Source: Notospermus geniculatus
Lineage: Eukaryota > Nemertea > Pilidiophora > Heteronemertea > Lineidae
Length of the DNA stretch: 64,000 nt
NCBI GenBank assembly: GCA_002633025.1
Contig: NMRB01001211.1
Location: 117,362 to 181,361, forward strand
Reading direction: 5' to 3'
Below, piece by piece: positions 1 through 11,256 of the stretch; the first letter of the stretch is position 1, and each line of letters starts with the position of its first letter. The translations under genes and the position numbers were made by a program. The notes under the pieces were generated by a model. It searched no databases, was not told the origin of the DNA, and saw only the letters and a program-made list of their open reading frames with translations.

Positions 1-80
1 TCTGATCGCGCTGTGTATAAACAACATACCTCATCTGTGATCACTACTGTAAATATCTATTGATCAACAAAGCCGATACT

Positions 81-350
81 TCATATCACAATTTCACGGA
101 AATGGCACCAGCTGTCTAATACATACAGCATAGCAGACATAGTATGCGATGCGACACTATATACAATGTTCACACAAGGCTGTACATGCTCAATCTGTAG
201 ACTTTGGATAATGGCGTCGGATGAATTCTCCACATTTCTGATGAGGAGGATTACACATTTTCTACCACCAGCTAATTTATGAGTGATTGCTTTCCCCTTA
301 TTTGAGGTGAATTTTCTACATTTAACACAATAGACTTCCGGAGTGGTCAT
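81..350 (-). pseudogene. Possible zinc-ribbon (CxxC) reading frame, probably broken
   Basis: An 89-codon open frame starts with a CVKCRK motif at residues 8-13, which resembles the first knuckle of small DUF5679-like zinc-binding proteins seen in phages, large DNA viruses and some virus-like elements of animals. The second knuckle is not in this frame. Two bases out of frame, just downstream of the GGRK segment, a Cys-rich stretch (MCNPPHQKCGEF) appears, so one indel may have broken a treble-clef domain. No splice context or neighbouring gene supports it. It could equally be a chance frame. Confidence 0.15.
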
Positions 351-370
351 TTATTCAGTGGGAATCTACA

Positions 371-581
371 GTATATAGGCTCTGAAGGGGGTCAGGTGAA
401 GCTGTGAAGGGCTTTTTGCGGTGGTAGTGACGATTTTGCTATTTTTTAGGCACTTTTTTACGGTTTTTGACACTTGAAATTTTGGCATTTTTCCTTGAAA
501 AAGTGCTAAAATTTTAGTGTTTTGACCACCGCAGTAGCGATTTTCTAGTCTTCCATCTGACCCCCTTCAGAGCCTATATAC
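371..581. repeat. Foldback MITE
   Basis: The ends are inverted copies (GTATATAGGCTCTGAAGGGG at the left, complement at the right). The interior is also largely self-complementary around GTCACTACCACCGC-like words. No coding capacity. Confidence 0.75.
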
Positions 582-1076
582 AAATATGAATAATAATACA
601 TGTATGAAGATAACAATAAAACAAGCTTTGTTTGCACCCTATAAATCAAGTGCCAGTGCAGCAGGCTAAAAAGATATACATGTAAGAATACTCAAAACAG
701 GCATACTTTCTCAATAAAATTTTAAAAGCACCTACAGGTTAAGAAAAGGCAAATTACAGTTTGACACGACGACTAATTCAACTATACATGTTAGCACATG
801 GCACATCACTGTGCTTGTCTGCTTCTGAGGCACCATGTTGCTACATGTATCTGTTGGTAATACATTTATGGGGTGTAAATCCAATCGTTCAAAAGTTAGC
901 TGTACATCGGGTCCCCATTCTCCTGTACAAAGCTCTGTTCGTGGGTCCAATGATAAAGTCAATGATGACGTCAGGAAGGGGTTAAAATGACATGTTACCC
1001 TATTATTTCACGAGTATAACATCCAGATACATCCAAACGAACAAAATGATACCCATTTTGTCTTGTTATAAGACTA

Positions 1077-1318
1077 TCCGAACTAAATAGATCCGCACTT
1101 AATAGAACCGGACTTATTAAACCCGGCAATTCTGTAATGGAAGCAGAATAAGAGCGGACAAATACCGGCTTTTTTTGTAGTGGAAGCGCAACTTCATGTT
1201 GTCCGAACTAAATAGATCTGCACTTAATAGAACCGGACTTATCAAACCCGGCAATTCTGTAATGGAAGCAGAATAAGAGCGGACAAATACCAGCTTTTTT
1301 TGTAGTGGAAGCGCAACT
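1077..1318. repeat. Two-copy tandem repeat, 125-bp unit
   Basis: The block beginning TCCGAACTAAATAGATC recurs at 1202 with only a few substitutions. It ends just upstream of the first micro-exon, so it lies in the intron before it. Confidence 0.85.
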
Positions 1319-1355
1319 ATAGACAATTTTTCCTGCAGCTGTGTTTCATTTTCAG

Positions 1356-1400
1356 GATGCACACCAGACAAAAGGTGGGACGGCAAAAAATGTGTGGATC
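1356..1400 (+). CDS. 45-nt micro-exon 1 of the Cys/Trp-repeat gene
   Basis: A polypyrimidine tract and CAG acceptor (ends 1355) and a GTAAGT donor (1401) bracket exactly 45 nt. Read in phase 1 it gives CTPDKRWDGKKCVD plus a split Arg codon at each edge. It shows the family signature: Cys at unit position 1, Trp at 7, Cys at 12. The closest relative in the window is the exon at 15566 (same WDGKKCVD ending and flanking intron words). No other unit is visible in the next 7.5 kb, which is filled with transposons, so exons may have been lost there. The 5' end of the gene lies outside the window. Confidence 0.75.
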
Positions 1401-2289
1401 GTAAGTATCGGTTCTCTTTGTTCATTTCCATCAGAACAATTGGATCCCGAGTCTTTCATCGTCATTTCTCATTCATTATTCGATCTTAGTTCGTCCTTCA
1501 TTTATACTAAGCAAATCATTTATTTGAGGTACATGTACGTGTACATGTAGTATGTTCTACATGTAAGAGACTGAGGTGATACATGTAGCAGCGTACAAAC
1601 CTTTAGCATGTGTCGGAGGAAAAAAGCAAAAAGCAGTTGGTCTAATTGATGTACAGGCATTGACTGATGTTTATATACACCTAAGAATGCTGATATCTTT
1701 ATTACTATTCGTCCAAATTTAATGGGGGGTTTTCTGTGTTGAAAAATTCAGTTCTTTCTCCGTCGTTTGCAGCCAGGTTCACTGAAACAGCATCATCATG
1801 ACATTATGTAATAAATGTTTTTAAAAAAGTACCAAAATCAACTCTGTTAATTTCGTGATGAAATGCAGTTTTTTTCTCGTGGAATGATAAATGACTGTGT
1901 TTTGAAGAAATCTGCGGTTAAAGTGTTCTAAAATTCATCTTGATGTTTTGAGTTAAACGGTTTATTTATTTGGACAGCGCACAGCGTCAACTGCAACGCT
2001 TGAAATGGTCCCTCTTCAAAGGAACCAAGCCTGTAATTGGACAGCGTGGAAGTAGGCTATAAATAATCATACAAAGGCGTAACCAAACCAAAACATCCAA
2101 TGACCTCGCTTAGAAGTTTCCTTTGAGGTGGAGAACATGTTTATACGGGAGGGCCTTGCATTCAAATAAATGATGTGTCGTCCGTTACACTGAGTGAAAA
2201 GATATGAATAATAAATGGGGCTGATTTGAATTCCAAGGCCCTGGATACAATAGCAGTAACAAAGCCCAGGATACAATAGTCGGTGGCAG

Positions 2290-2885
2290 TAAAGGGCGGC
2301 GCACACGAGCGACTTTTTCAAGGAGACTACCCCGCCGACTGCCATAACGACCGGAATTTGTGGATTTTGTCGCCTAGTCTGCGGTAGATCATCCGACCTA
2401 CCGACTAGTCGTGGGACAAGCCTCAGTGGTCGCTCGATCGATCGGCGTGATCGGAAATCCGGTTGGAAGAATAGTAGTCGCATCGTTTGCGGTCATTTGG
2501 TGCACTGGTCGATTTTACTGGTCGGCCTCAGTGGTCTCTTACCTAATCGCCAAATGTAATAGGCCCGTCGAGCGACCAAACGCACGAAGGAGACTAAAAA
2601 TCAAAACCGGCGAATTTTTGGTCGCCAAGGCCGACGAACTTGGCGACCTGTCGGGCGACAAAGAGACGATGACATTTTTGGCCGCAAACGGCCCCGACGT
2701 GTCGCCAGACTGGTTGTCGTCTTCAGTCGCTTCCGGACGTCGCATCGCGTTTGCGGACGGTTCACTGAAATGGTCGGGCGACTGGTCGGCCAGCGACCTC
2801 GGACCCGACGGTCGCCGGCGACGTCGCCGTCGGCAGTCTCGTCGGCAGTCGCCCAGATTTAGTCGCTCGTGTGCGCCGCCCTTAA
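2290..2885. mobile_element. Foldback DNA element, about 0.6 kb
   Basis: The ends are inverted repeats of at least 22 bp (AAGGGCGGCGCACACGAGCG). The interior is rich in CGAC/GTCG words and self-complementary. The 170-codon frame across it is a by-product of the GC-rich arms, with no recognisable domain. Confidence 0.8.
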
Positions 2886-3200
2886 CAAAGAGTCAATCTG
2901 ATGATTTACGAGGACTTTTTTAGCCATTCAACTGAATTGAACTGGTGTAATCAGATATGGTCGGTGGTTATATCTGGTTGTTCAGGTCATTGTTGATAGC
3001 AATTGTGAAGGAATGGAAAGTTATTGGGCTTGTATATTCGGTTGATTCATACAGGGTGAAGCAAAATTACAGTCAATTTTTTTGTCGATGGGGAGGCTGT
3101 GAATAAAAATAACATAACTAAAAACAAGGCATTTATAGAGATTCAACATATCAATTTATTGATGCCTCGCCTATCTTCCGTAAAGGGTTTACATGTAGCG

Positions 3201-3495
3201 TTAGTATTTGGTCCATTGACCACCTGCTTCGATGACAGCCTGCATACGATCAGGCATTGAGGATACCAGAGCATCCCAATAATCTACATTTTCGGACAAG
3301 GCGGTCCAAGCAGCAACAACAGCTTCCCATAGTTGGTCGACATTGTGGACTTCATCAAAACGAACGTCTGTCTGCACTCGTCCCCACGCATTCTCGATTG
3401 GGTTCATGTCGGCGCCCTTCGGCGGCCATGCCATGACTTGGAAATCCTGTTCTTGTAAATACTGCTGGATGGCTCGAGCAGTGTGGACTGGGCTC
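3201..3495 (-). pseudogene. Tc1-like transposase, C-terminal exon
   Basis: The acceptor TTTTAG (ends 3496) continues the split Arg codon after QQD, giving SPVHTARAIQQYL and then WPPKGADMNPIENAW with the third catalytic residue (Glu). The stop codon follows GGQWTKY at 3201. This is the usual C-terminus of a Tc1-family transposase. Confidence 0.85.
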
Positions 3496-3687
3496 CTAAA
3501 AATAAATGATATTCTTTTTGGGAAAAGATTTCAAAACCATAAACTGATTTCAAACCAATAATCCAAGCTTTTATGTTAGCTCAAGAGGTGAGATAAAAAA
3601 AAGTGTTTCAGAATGGGAATGCGTGGTGTAGTCGTGAATTTCATCATGCAACTACATGATGTGGCAAAAGTAAGAAAACAAATTTAC

Positions 3688-4192
3688 CTGTCCTGCTGAA
3701 AGACAAAGTTGTCATGAACCTCTCTGATCTCATCAAACGCTCTCTCAAGTATTTCTCGATATTGATGCTGATTGAGCCGCCCATTAACACGCTGCAGCCT
3801 CCCAGATCCTCTGCCCTCCATCCAGCCGAAGACTGGGACGGAAAACCTTCCACTGCGTCGAAGGTGTGCGACGAATCTATGTGTGAACCTCTCCCCCTTC
3901 GGACGGAAAACCCACAGCTGGCCATTTTCATCCAACTGAAACGTCTTTTCATCACTGAAGATGACGGTCCGACACTGCTCAACGGTCCATTCGGCATGCT
4001 CCTGGAATGAAATGAACATGATAAGAGGGGTTCGGAAGCGATATTGTACGGCAGAGGAAGAGGGGAAATGACGATTTTTCTCAATAATGATGATGGTGAT
4101 GACGATTTGTTTTGTGGGTTCAATGATGTTTCAGGATCCAGAATTGACTTACTTGTGCAAACTCCAAACGCTGGCGAGCATTGTCTGGTGTA
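3688..4192 (-). pseudogene. Tc1-like transposase, catalytic exons with intron
   Basis: The segment 4192-4153 encodes TPDNARQRLEFAQ and ends at a GTAAGT donor. A 151-bp intron follows, and coding resumes at 4001 (EHAEWT) in phase 0. The exon carries FSDEKTF with the first catalytic Asp, and ends in FVFQQD with the second Asp, at a GTAAAT donor (3687). It fits the DDE_3 superfamily. The upstream junction with the N-terminal exon is lost to the insertion. Confidence 0.8.
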
Positions 4193-4660
4193 ATACTCTA
4201 ACCTCTTAGATGTAAGACCGGTTCATTAACTTGGTTCAAGACCGCCTCCAATTATTATGCAGTGAGAAGGGAACATGCATTGCTCTCTGATTGGCCAGAT
4301 ATTCTGTTGGCCAAGTCATGAACTTCTGCTTGCTCATTCAAGACATATTGTTTGGGTTGACGTGGCTCTTTTATAGGAAAATGGTGGTTCCTGATGCAAG
4401 AAATTTGAAGAAACTGACCACAGTTGTGACCTTGATGGCACATCTTACGTCACCAAGCTGTACAATTACCAATGACACACAATGGGGTGCAGGAGACGGT
4501 GGTACGCATTACATCAGTGGTCATCAACTCACACTATTACATGGCGAACTGAGGTTGTCACGACCTCGTGATCACTGCCCAAAACACAATACCCTCAAAA
4601 AGATCATAAATAGTGGGTGGTCCTAGGCCTTGACTGGAATATTTGGAACTGGTTTTACAT

Positions 4661-4816
4661 TTAAAGGCGGTGACAGACTAGTGCGTACGCGACGCGGAGC
4701 TAAGCGTTTTCTTTTGTGTTTTTGCGCTCCACAGCACATGGTGCTCAGTGGTGCCTGAAAACACAAAAGAAAACGCTTAGCTCCGCGCGGCGTTGCGCTA
4801 GTCTGTCACCAGCTTA
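4661..4816. repeat. Foldback MITE
   Basis: Arms TTAAAGGCGGTGACAGACTA and its complement enclose a second inverted pair (GCGGAGCTAAGCGTTTTCTT). It directly abuts the next element, which also begins TTAAAGC. Confidence 0.75.
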
Positions 4817-5736
4817 AAGCGGGGAATCCACCATTGATTTTCTAGCTGATTTTGCGTTGCGACTCGCTTTGCAACTGGGTTGCGTTGCAACTGGGCACTC
4901 GATCGCCGATCGAGAATCAGCAGTGGACCAGCTACGTGATTTCCGCCACTGGCGAAGATGTGATCAATTTCAGGTCGGCGACCGGTCGCCGACCGGTATC
5001 AGTTCCTTGCGCTCGTATTCAACTTGTTAGATAAAATCGCGGGTTGCAAGGTGCAGCGCAGTCATGCCTCGACAGATAACCCAATAGAATTGCGCAATTT
5101 CAACACGTGAATTCGATTCCCGCCGACCAAAGCAGGAATTAGGCCTATTCCTACAACATGGCTGAAGACGAGGACCAGCAGGGCTGGAGTAGAGCCCGAA
5201 TAGAGAAGCTAGTGCAACTCTATCGGGACTCTCCAGTCCTGTACGACGTAACGGCCCCGGGCTATGCCCGGAGAAATAAAAAAGCTATGCATTATGCCAA
5301 ATTCGCAGATGCTTTAGGAACGACAGGCAAGTGAAATTTTGCACTATCTGTTTTAATACCCCTCATAACGTGTTCAAAGGCCAAGGTTATAAAACCAAAG
5401 GAAGCTAAGAGGGCAGTAACATTGCATAATCTGAATTGTGATCCAAACATTGTTGCTTGTTGATAAAGGAAATGAAGCCAGCCCCACATGATTGAAACTC
5501 TCGACGGCTGTTTTGAACAGTCAAGGTAAAACTGCTCACGATCGCAACGGAACGCAATAGTGGACCAGCATTGCCACCTTGCGGTGCTGTCTACTTTTCG
5601 AACGCAAGCAAAAGCAAGTTCGATCGCTAGTTGCAATGCAGCGCATCGGGAATCAGATCGCAAAGCAGAATCAGGTTGCAAAGCGAGTCGCGACGCAACG
5701 CAACGCAGAAAATCAGCAGTGGATTCCTAGCTTAAG
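4814..5736 (+). mobile_element. PIF/Harbinger-like element, deleted
   Basis: Inverted ends (GGAATCCACCATTGATTTTC against GGATTCCTAGC preceded by GAAAATCAGCAGTG) and adjacent TTA words fit the PIF/Harbinger superfamily, whose autonomous members carry a Myb/MADF-like protein beside the nuclease. Only the MADF-like frame is present; no DDE nuclease is seen in 0.9 kb. Confidence 0.55.
5158..5334 (+). CDS. MADF (Myb/SANT-like) domain fragment, 58 aa
   Basis: ATG at 5158 opens MAEDEDQQGWSRARIEKL, followed by LVQLYRDSPVLYD and a charged helix AMHYAKFADALG. This matches the first two helices of MADF domains (LI..V...P.LYD......K....W..IA..LG), with the usual second aromatic replaced by HYAKFA. The frame stops at TGA 5332, but a GTGAAA donor overlaps the end (5331), so it may be a first exon. 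MADF proteins bind DNA and are the accessory protein of many Harbinger transposons, which suits its place between Harbinger-like ends. The frame is short and the third helix is missing. Confidence 0.55.
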   Translation: MAEDEDQQGWSRARIEKLVQLYRDSPVLYDVTAPGYARRNKKAMHYAKFADALGTTGK

Positions 5737-5748
5737 AGGTTAGAGTAT

Positions 5749-6136
5749 GTTCTTTTCTGACAGCAATTCGGCTGTGAAGACCACCTTCTCGAAGGCGTCT
5801 CCGATTTGTCTGTGTGCTAATTGGGTTCAGGTTTCCTTGCCCTCTTTGGATTCCCTTAACGCTGGTAAAAGGAGTTGCAGTGGCAACACGCACAATTTGT
5901 CGGTCTGTTCGTTCGTCCGTGCACCTAGGCCTCCCAGACTTCGGCAGTTTCTCTGTCGCACCTGTCTCCTGGTGACGCGTCCACCATTTTGCGACCGTCG
6001 TGAAATGGATGCCCAACCTATCTGCAACATCCCTGTGACTGAGCCCAGCGGTCTTCCAAGCAACAATTTCTCCTCTCGTGAATTCGTCGAGGTCACGTCT
6101 TCCTCGTGGCTTCGGCATTTTGATTTGTGTGACCAT
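5749..6136 (-). pseudogene. Tc1-like transposase, N-terminal DNA-binding exon
   Basis: The frame starts at ATG 6136 and encodes a helix-turn-helix segment (LSHRDVADRLGIHFTTVAKW, about residues 32-51), a GRPR motif (SGRPRCT) that links the two DNA-binding halves in Tc1 proteins, and a second helical segment. It runs to RIAVRKEH, where family members continue into a LTP..RLEFA motif. Here the reading instead enters the inserted element, so the protein is truncated. An RTR-like shadow frame on the other strand has no merit. Confidence 0.8.
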
Positions 6137-7191
6137 CAGAAGGCCAGTTGGTTGAAAAATTCTTAAAGGAATATTTCTGCCCGTTTAGTGCTACACCCGG
6201 TAATCTGAATCACTCATGAAAAATGTAAGAGCTGTTCCCAATAGGATTGGTCAAAATTCTGATAAAGGAAAATAAACCCAATCGTCACAAAATTTTATTC
6301 TGCAAGACGTGCATTTCATCATCACTGTCTCATGTTTTATCATTCAACCGCAGTATCATTTGAATCAGCAGCGGGAAGCCCACTTTAACGAGTCATCTGT
6401 CAAGCAGTGCATGTGACATAAACCTCTACTAGGCATCATTGGTAGTTTTGGAACTGACCACCCGACGTTTGCTCGAACAATATTGCACACCTCACAAAAG
6501 ACAGCGCTATCGATGAGATTAACTCCACCACAAGATCGCCTCAGCTGACCATTCAATTTGGCAGTATTAAACCTCAACGTAGGCCCCTTGACTTCTTTCA
6601 ACAATGCTACCAATGCCACAAATAAGCTTCATGAGAACGAGGGTTTCTCCCATTCAAAGTGAAAAGTGACACTCTCCGACGGGACTCGCCATTGATTCAA
6701 AGTAACGCATTTGGTGAATGAGGGGTCATGTCACAAATCAAAAGAACGGCCTAGAATTGGGCCTAAAACCTGCAACTAAAACTAGAAATTTATCAGAATT
6801 TCGCAATTAGAAAGTATCCAATCTTCAGCAGATGTTCTTTCTTCATGTCAGGTCTCCCAGCCATGCATGGATTATTTCATTCTGCCAACAAACAAAAAAG
6901 TTGATTTTGGACTTTTTTTTTCGGCTGGTCATTACGTAATTACAAAATTATGCAGGTCGGTTATCCAGCATTCTAAAAGATAGAGAAAAGGCTGAATTTT
7001 TCGACGTTGAAAACCGCATTATAGACAGACGATTATTAATGAAAATATTAGCATTCTTAGGTGTATATAAACATTAGTCAATGCCTGTACATGCCGAAGT
7101 CATCACAAATAAAGGAAAATGCAGTACAGGCGGAACGGAATCACTTTCGTACCAAATCTTGCCATCCTATCCCAAATGCACTGTATTTGAG

Positions 7192-7336
7192 ACCTGGGCT
7201 GGGTTTCACAAAAAAACGTAAGTCGATAACTTGATTTAAGTCAGTCATGTGACGGGGTTTGAGCCAATCAGATGCCTGCACTTTGAACTTAAGTTCAGAC
7301 TTAGACTTAAAGTTTTTTTTGTGAAACCGGGCCCTG
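7192..7336. repeat. Foldback MITE
   Basis: Arms GGGCTGGGTTTCACAAAAAA and GTTTTTTTTGTGAAACCGGGCC pair, with inner arms around ACTTAAGT words. The stretch 6137-7190 before it holds no gene that I can see. Confidence 0.7.
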
Positions 7337-7453
7337 GCGTCGCGGATTTTTTTGGGAGCATTGATTATTCCGTCAAACACGTGTTTTCCAAATCTTTTTT
7401 TTAAATTGGCAATTCATCGCGGATCAATTCCACAATAATCTTGCCTGACCGAG

Positions 7454-7723
7454 TAAAGGCCCGTTTCCACTAGAGCGTTTTACGCCGCGTGATGCGTCAA
7501 ATCTTTTGTTATTTTCCGCCGCTCTGGTTCCAAACAATGGGCGAAGCGTCAAAACGCGGCGTAAAACGCTCAAGTGGAAACGGGCCTTTAAGGCCCGTTT
7601 CCACTTGAGCGTTTTACGCCGCGTTTTGACGCTTCGGGATTGTTTGGAAGCAGAGCGGCGGAAAATAACAAAAGATTTGACGCATCACGCGGCGTAAAAC
7701 GCTCTAGTGGAAACGGGCCTTTA
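7454..7723. repeat. Two head-to-tail foldback MITEs of one family
   Basis: The word AAAGGCCCGTTTCCACT and its complement occur four times (7455, about 7573, 7589, about 7706). The halves 7454-7590 and 7589-7723 are each an inverted repeat with GAGCGTTTTACGCCGCG arms and are inverted relative to each other. Confidence 0.8.
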
Positions 7724-8325
7724 CACGTTCGATTGCCATGTGGCGTTAGGACAGAGAACTTTCCTCCGCACGTGGTGGCGGGTCCTCTCTGCGTTTTGCA
7801 ATTTGCCCGGCCTGACTGCCGTGAGTACTGTTTGTTGTGGCGCAAGTCTGCATCTGGAAAAAAAGACTGAATGATAGTCCCTGTGGGCTCTACGATCCAC
7901 CGTTGTGATAAACTGCTGCTTACCAACAATAAGCGAAGTTGTCGCATGGCGCGCAGTGCAGGGCAGTATAGGTCTGTTATGGGGCGCCGTCATGACCATG
8001 CCGTGAATATTTTTCATGTAAGGTTCTGCACAAGACAGGAGCTCGAAACAACCGCAGAGTCAGAGTTTCTATACTAAATAATTCCTAGTCCGCGGGAGAA
8101 GGGCGGGAAAGACGATAACCACTCTCGTCATCATCATTACACAACTACTTTTCGCTCCCTTCGGCGGAACGATTCCGCCTATTTTTCCAGTAGTAAGCCT
8201 TATTTTTTATTTGGCCAGAGGAAACTGCGGGTGCTTGCGATTCGTGGCACAGCACTATTCGCCAATGCTTCAAAACCGGCTTCTACGATCAGTCCTTATT
8301 GTCACCCGCACAGAGCGGCGCAGCC

Positions 8326-8473
8326 TAAAGCAAGGTTCATTGGCACACGGATTTTGTCCGGTTCAGGTCCGTAAAAAATCTATCAAATGGACTTCAGTGT
8401 TGTCGTATCCGGAAAACTAGGGGCAAACGGACTGGAAACGGACCGGATCCGTGTGCCAATGAACCTTGCTTTA
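8326..8473. repeat. Foldback MITE, family GCAAGGTTCATTGGCACACG
   Basis: About 148 bp, nearly fully self-complementary, ending in TAAAGCAAGG / CCTTGCTTTA. Further copies are at 38553, 39033 and, split by other insertions, 15735 and 27247. Confidence 0.85.
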
Positions 8474-8960
8474 TTCGGGGCGGAAGCATGGGTACGACTC
8501 AAATGTCGCTGCGCCAAATACGGCTCTATGCGTTAAGGTAGATTCATACTAAAGTACTTTGCGTTTTGCACTTTGCGCATGTCCGTTTCCTATGTGAGTG
8601 CGTGGTAGAAAAAGTAATTTTATTGATGGTACCATACATAAATATAGGGAACGGACAAGCGCAATGTATGAATGTATGCGGCATGAACGTATTTCAGCAA
8701 TTCAATGATCCTCCTTGCCATGTTGGCTGGCAAAACCTGCAGGGAAAGTAACGTTAGAACCGTGCTAAGGACTAAGAAGTACCCCAGACCTATTCTAAAC
8801 TTGAAATACAACTCAGAACCGTCCTAAACTAAGAATGGTTTTATGGAATAGGCTTAGCAAGCAACTAAGAGATAGAATGGTTCTAGTGCGGGTTAGCAGC
8901 CAACTGGGCGTTAGAATGGTTATGGAATTGGCCCCAGAATTCTTAACCATGTCATTGCAG

Positions 8961-9005
8961 GATGCAACCCCGATCAAATTTGGAAGGGCGGGAAGTGTGT
9001 CGCAA
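8961..9005 (+). CDS. 45-nt micro-exon 2 (CNPDQIWKGGKCVA)
   Basis: Acceptor TTGCAG (ends 8960) and donor GTAAGT (9006). Phase 1 at both edges. Signature Cys1, Trp7, Cys12. This is a B-type unit (ending KCVA) like the exons at 11257, 12446 and 14372. Confidence 0.8.
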
Positions 9006-9549
9006 GTAAGTACATGTATCACTTTATTCAATTCAAAGTTCCTTTCAACTTTCCCTCCGGAAGGCCTACTCTTCCTCTATCGGGCTCGTGCCAGTATTGG
9101 GCACTATGTGCTCTTTATTATCATGCCGGATTTTTCGTTTCCAGATACTTTTCTCTGGCATCGCGGAACCATTCTCCATGAAAAACCGCGTCAGAAGCAT
9201 TAGGCTGCTTTTCCACGAGACGTTTGCGGGCGCGGAATAGGAGTCGGACGCGGGTAGAAAAGATCGATCCAACGTATTTTCCCTTTAGCTTAGAGTGTTA
9301 CATCATTGTGTCCAGCCTGGTCCATCCACCTTAAAACCCAAGATTTAGTCGTATTTTTCTTATTTTGGGGCTAAAATGAGCATTTTCTATGTGTGTCTGT
9401 GTTCCGCAATAACTGACGCCTTTGGGGCCTGATTTAGCCATTGAATCGCGTATGGTATGATGAGATGTCTAGGATGATCCCTATGATTTTTCGCAAGGAT
9501 AACGGCAGCGATTCGGATTATTTTGATCGGTGAATTAGGGGTATTTTAT

Positions 9550-9690
9550 GCCTTGATCTTGATCTTGGCCTGGTACTTTCACCTTAGAAATATTGGTAGA
9601 ATCCGCAGATCGATAACAGACGAAACCGCCAAGTTTCTGGTCCACGGCCTAGTGACATCACATCTGGACTACTGTAATTCTTTTCAACAA
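9550..9690 (+). pseudogene. CR1/L2-like non-LTR reverse transcriptase scrap
   Basis: The frame reads [12 protein letters not shown]...[15 protein letters not shown], the well-known segment just C-terminal to the catalytic core of CR1/L2-clade reverse transcriptases. Upstream and downstream sequence is unrelated, and a CGACGACGG stretch follows, so only about 45 codons survive. It sits in the intron between micro-exons 2 and 3. Confidence 0.75.
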
Positions 9691-10017
9691 CGACGACGGC
9701 GTCGGCGCGGCCAATTTTCAATAGGCCCTATATATTGCATTTTGTTTTAATATTCCAATTTTATATTGCATTTTCGGTACAAAAATAACGTTGTCGTTAA
9801 TGTTTACGTTTATCGTTTGGTTTCTAAACCTCCCTAGTATCAAGCAATTATGTGTGTTTATTCGTATTTGAAAACGATCAGGCAGAACTTATCGTAGACA
9901 CTGTACGATCATCTGGATTATTATACATGTACCTTAGTCTAAATTGGCATAATTTCTGTACATTACAACGAACTAATTTTCAAAATCATGAAATCTTCGC
10001 CACCCTGTCATTTCTAG

Positions 10018-10062
10018 GATGCAATCCCGATCAAATTTGGAAGGACGGAAAGTGTGCACCAA
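10018..10062 (+). CDS. 45-nt micro-exon 3 (CNPDQIWKDGKCAP, A-type)
   Basis: Acceptor TTTCTAG (ends 10017), donor GTAATT (10063), phase 1-1. The donor is weaker than the GTAAGT of B-type exons, a difference kept in all A copies. Confidence 0.8.
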
Positions 10063-11070
10063 GTAATTATGACTTCATTCGTAACAATCAGGAGAAACGT
10101 ATTATTAGACATTACTGTGATATTATTCAGGCCTAAATTGCTATAATTTCTGTCGGTATACATTTTAGCCGAATTCGTTTCAAATATAAGAAATTTGTGT
10201 AAACACGACGACGACGACAATATATAGCACAAGAACGACAAAATGATAATGATTAAAAAGTATCAAGAGAATTCAGTTAAATACATTTTGACAATCTCGT
10301 ACCCAGAGATTAGTTACGCTCGGCCGAGGTTGGATTTCGCTATACTAATCTCTGGAGACTGTTACTGACTACATGTATTTCTAGACCGAACACTGTCCTG
10401 ATTAAAAATACTACATGTAGGACAGACGCAAGCAAATGCATAAAACCGTCATGGCGCCCGCTGGTCTATATTTAGTTCGGGAGAATGCATTGCTGTAGAA
10501 TGCTGTAGAATGACGTCACGAGCCGGAATTCCGGCCCAGATCATTTGGTTTCACCGGTCTTCCAATGCAAGCTGCCCAGAAGACCGGGTACCAGTCTAAT
10601 GTATTTCGGGTTTTCCAAGACAAGTGCGTTACGTACGGCGCATGAATAATACTAATTTTTGACCGTTTCACCCCAAGTTTATGTGGTAATCCAAGTAGTC
10701 CTTTGCTTTTCCTTAATCAATGCTCTAAGGACATTGACGTTTTTTCACCACTGCGTATCCGGCTGCCGGGTAAATATCACCAGCCATAATATGTTATACT
10801 GCAATTATTTCAATGCTGTCTAAAATCGCACTATGCCACAAACCACACGAAGCGCGCGAAGTAACCAGCAATCTCCTGAGATCAGAGGAGCGACATCCAA
10901 CCTCGGGCAAGCGTAATAAACCTCTGGGTACGAGACTGACATTTTGATAATCATCTGCATCTACGGTGAGGATATTGTTTTTTACAAAATAGCCAAATCC
11001 TGGCCTGAGCAGTACAAAATCACCCTGTTGCAAAATCATCCTGTTTGAACAATCAATCCTTTAAAAGTTC

Positions 11071-11229
11071 AGGGGCCGGTTGCACAAAACTCATGTTAGC
11101 GCTATCATGGTGTTAGCGCTAACTTTTATGTTAGATGACGTCAAAATCCATTGTCATTTTACGTCATTTAACATGATGTTAGCGCTAACATCATGTTAGC
11201 GCTAACATGAGTTTTGTGCAACCCAGCCC
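11071..11229. repeat. Foldback MITE in intron
   Basis: Arms GTTGCACAAAACTCATGTTA / complement, with repeated TGTTAGCGCTAACA palindromes inside. It lies between micro-exons 3 and 4. Confidence 0.8.
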
Positions 11230-11256
11230 TGAACCCTTACATGTATGTCATTCTAG

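Larger units (their letters stand above)
4193..5748. mobile_element. Composite insertion inside the Tc1 transposase
   Basis: A 16-bp perfect inverted repeat (ATACTCTAACCTCTTA at 4193, complement ending 5748) marks the interruption of the transposase frame. Inside lie a foldback at 4661-4816 and a second element with ends AATCCAC/GTGGATT at about 4814-5736, which contains a MADF-type reading frame. Whether the 16-bp repeats belong to one element or partly to host sequence is not certain. Confidence 0.6.
3201..6136 (-). mobile_element. Tc1/mariner-like transposon with spliced transposase, interrupted
   Basis: Read on the minus strand, the block encodes a Tc1-type transposase in pieces: N-terminal helix-turn-helix region (6136-5749), then, after an inserted element, LEFAQ (4153), the first catalytic Asp in FSDEKTF, the second in QQD, and the Glu in NPIENAWG. 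Two introns are predicted (4002-4152 and 3496-3687) with good GT/AG borders and matching phases. The insertion at about 4193-5748 destroys the gene between the DNA-binding and catalytic parts. Convincing outer terminal repeats were not found. Confidence 0.85.

Noticed and set aside
2411-2923. 170-codon open frame on the + strand
   Set aside because: It lies across a GC-rich foldback element whose arms make frames open on both strands; no domain and extreme Arg/Ser bias at the end.
9852-10136. 94-codon frame containing a micro-exon
   Set aside because: The frame reads through intron on both sides; only the 45 nt between the AG and GT borders is supported.
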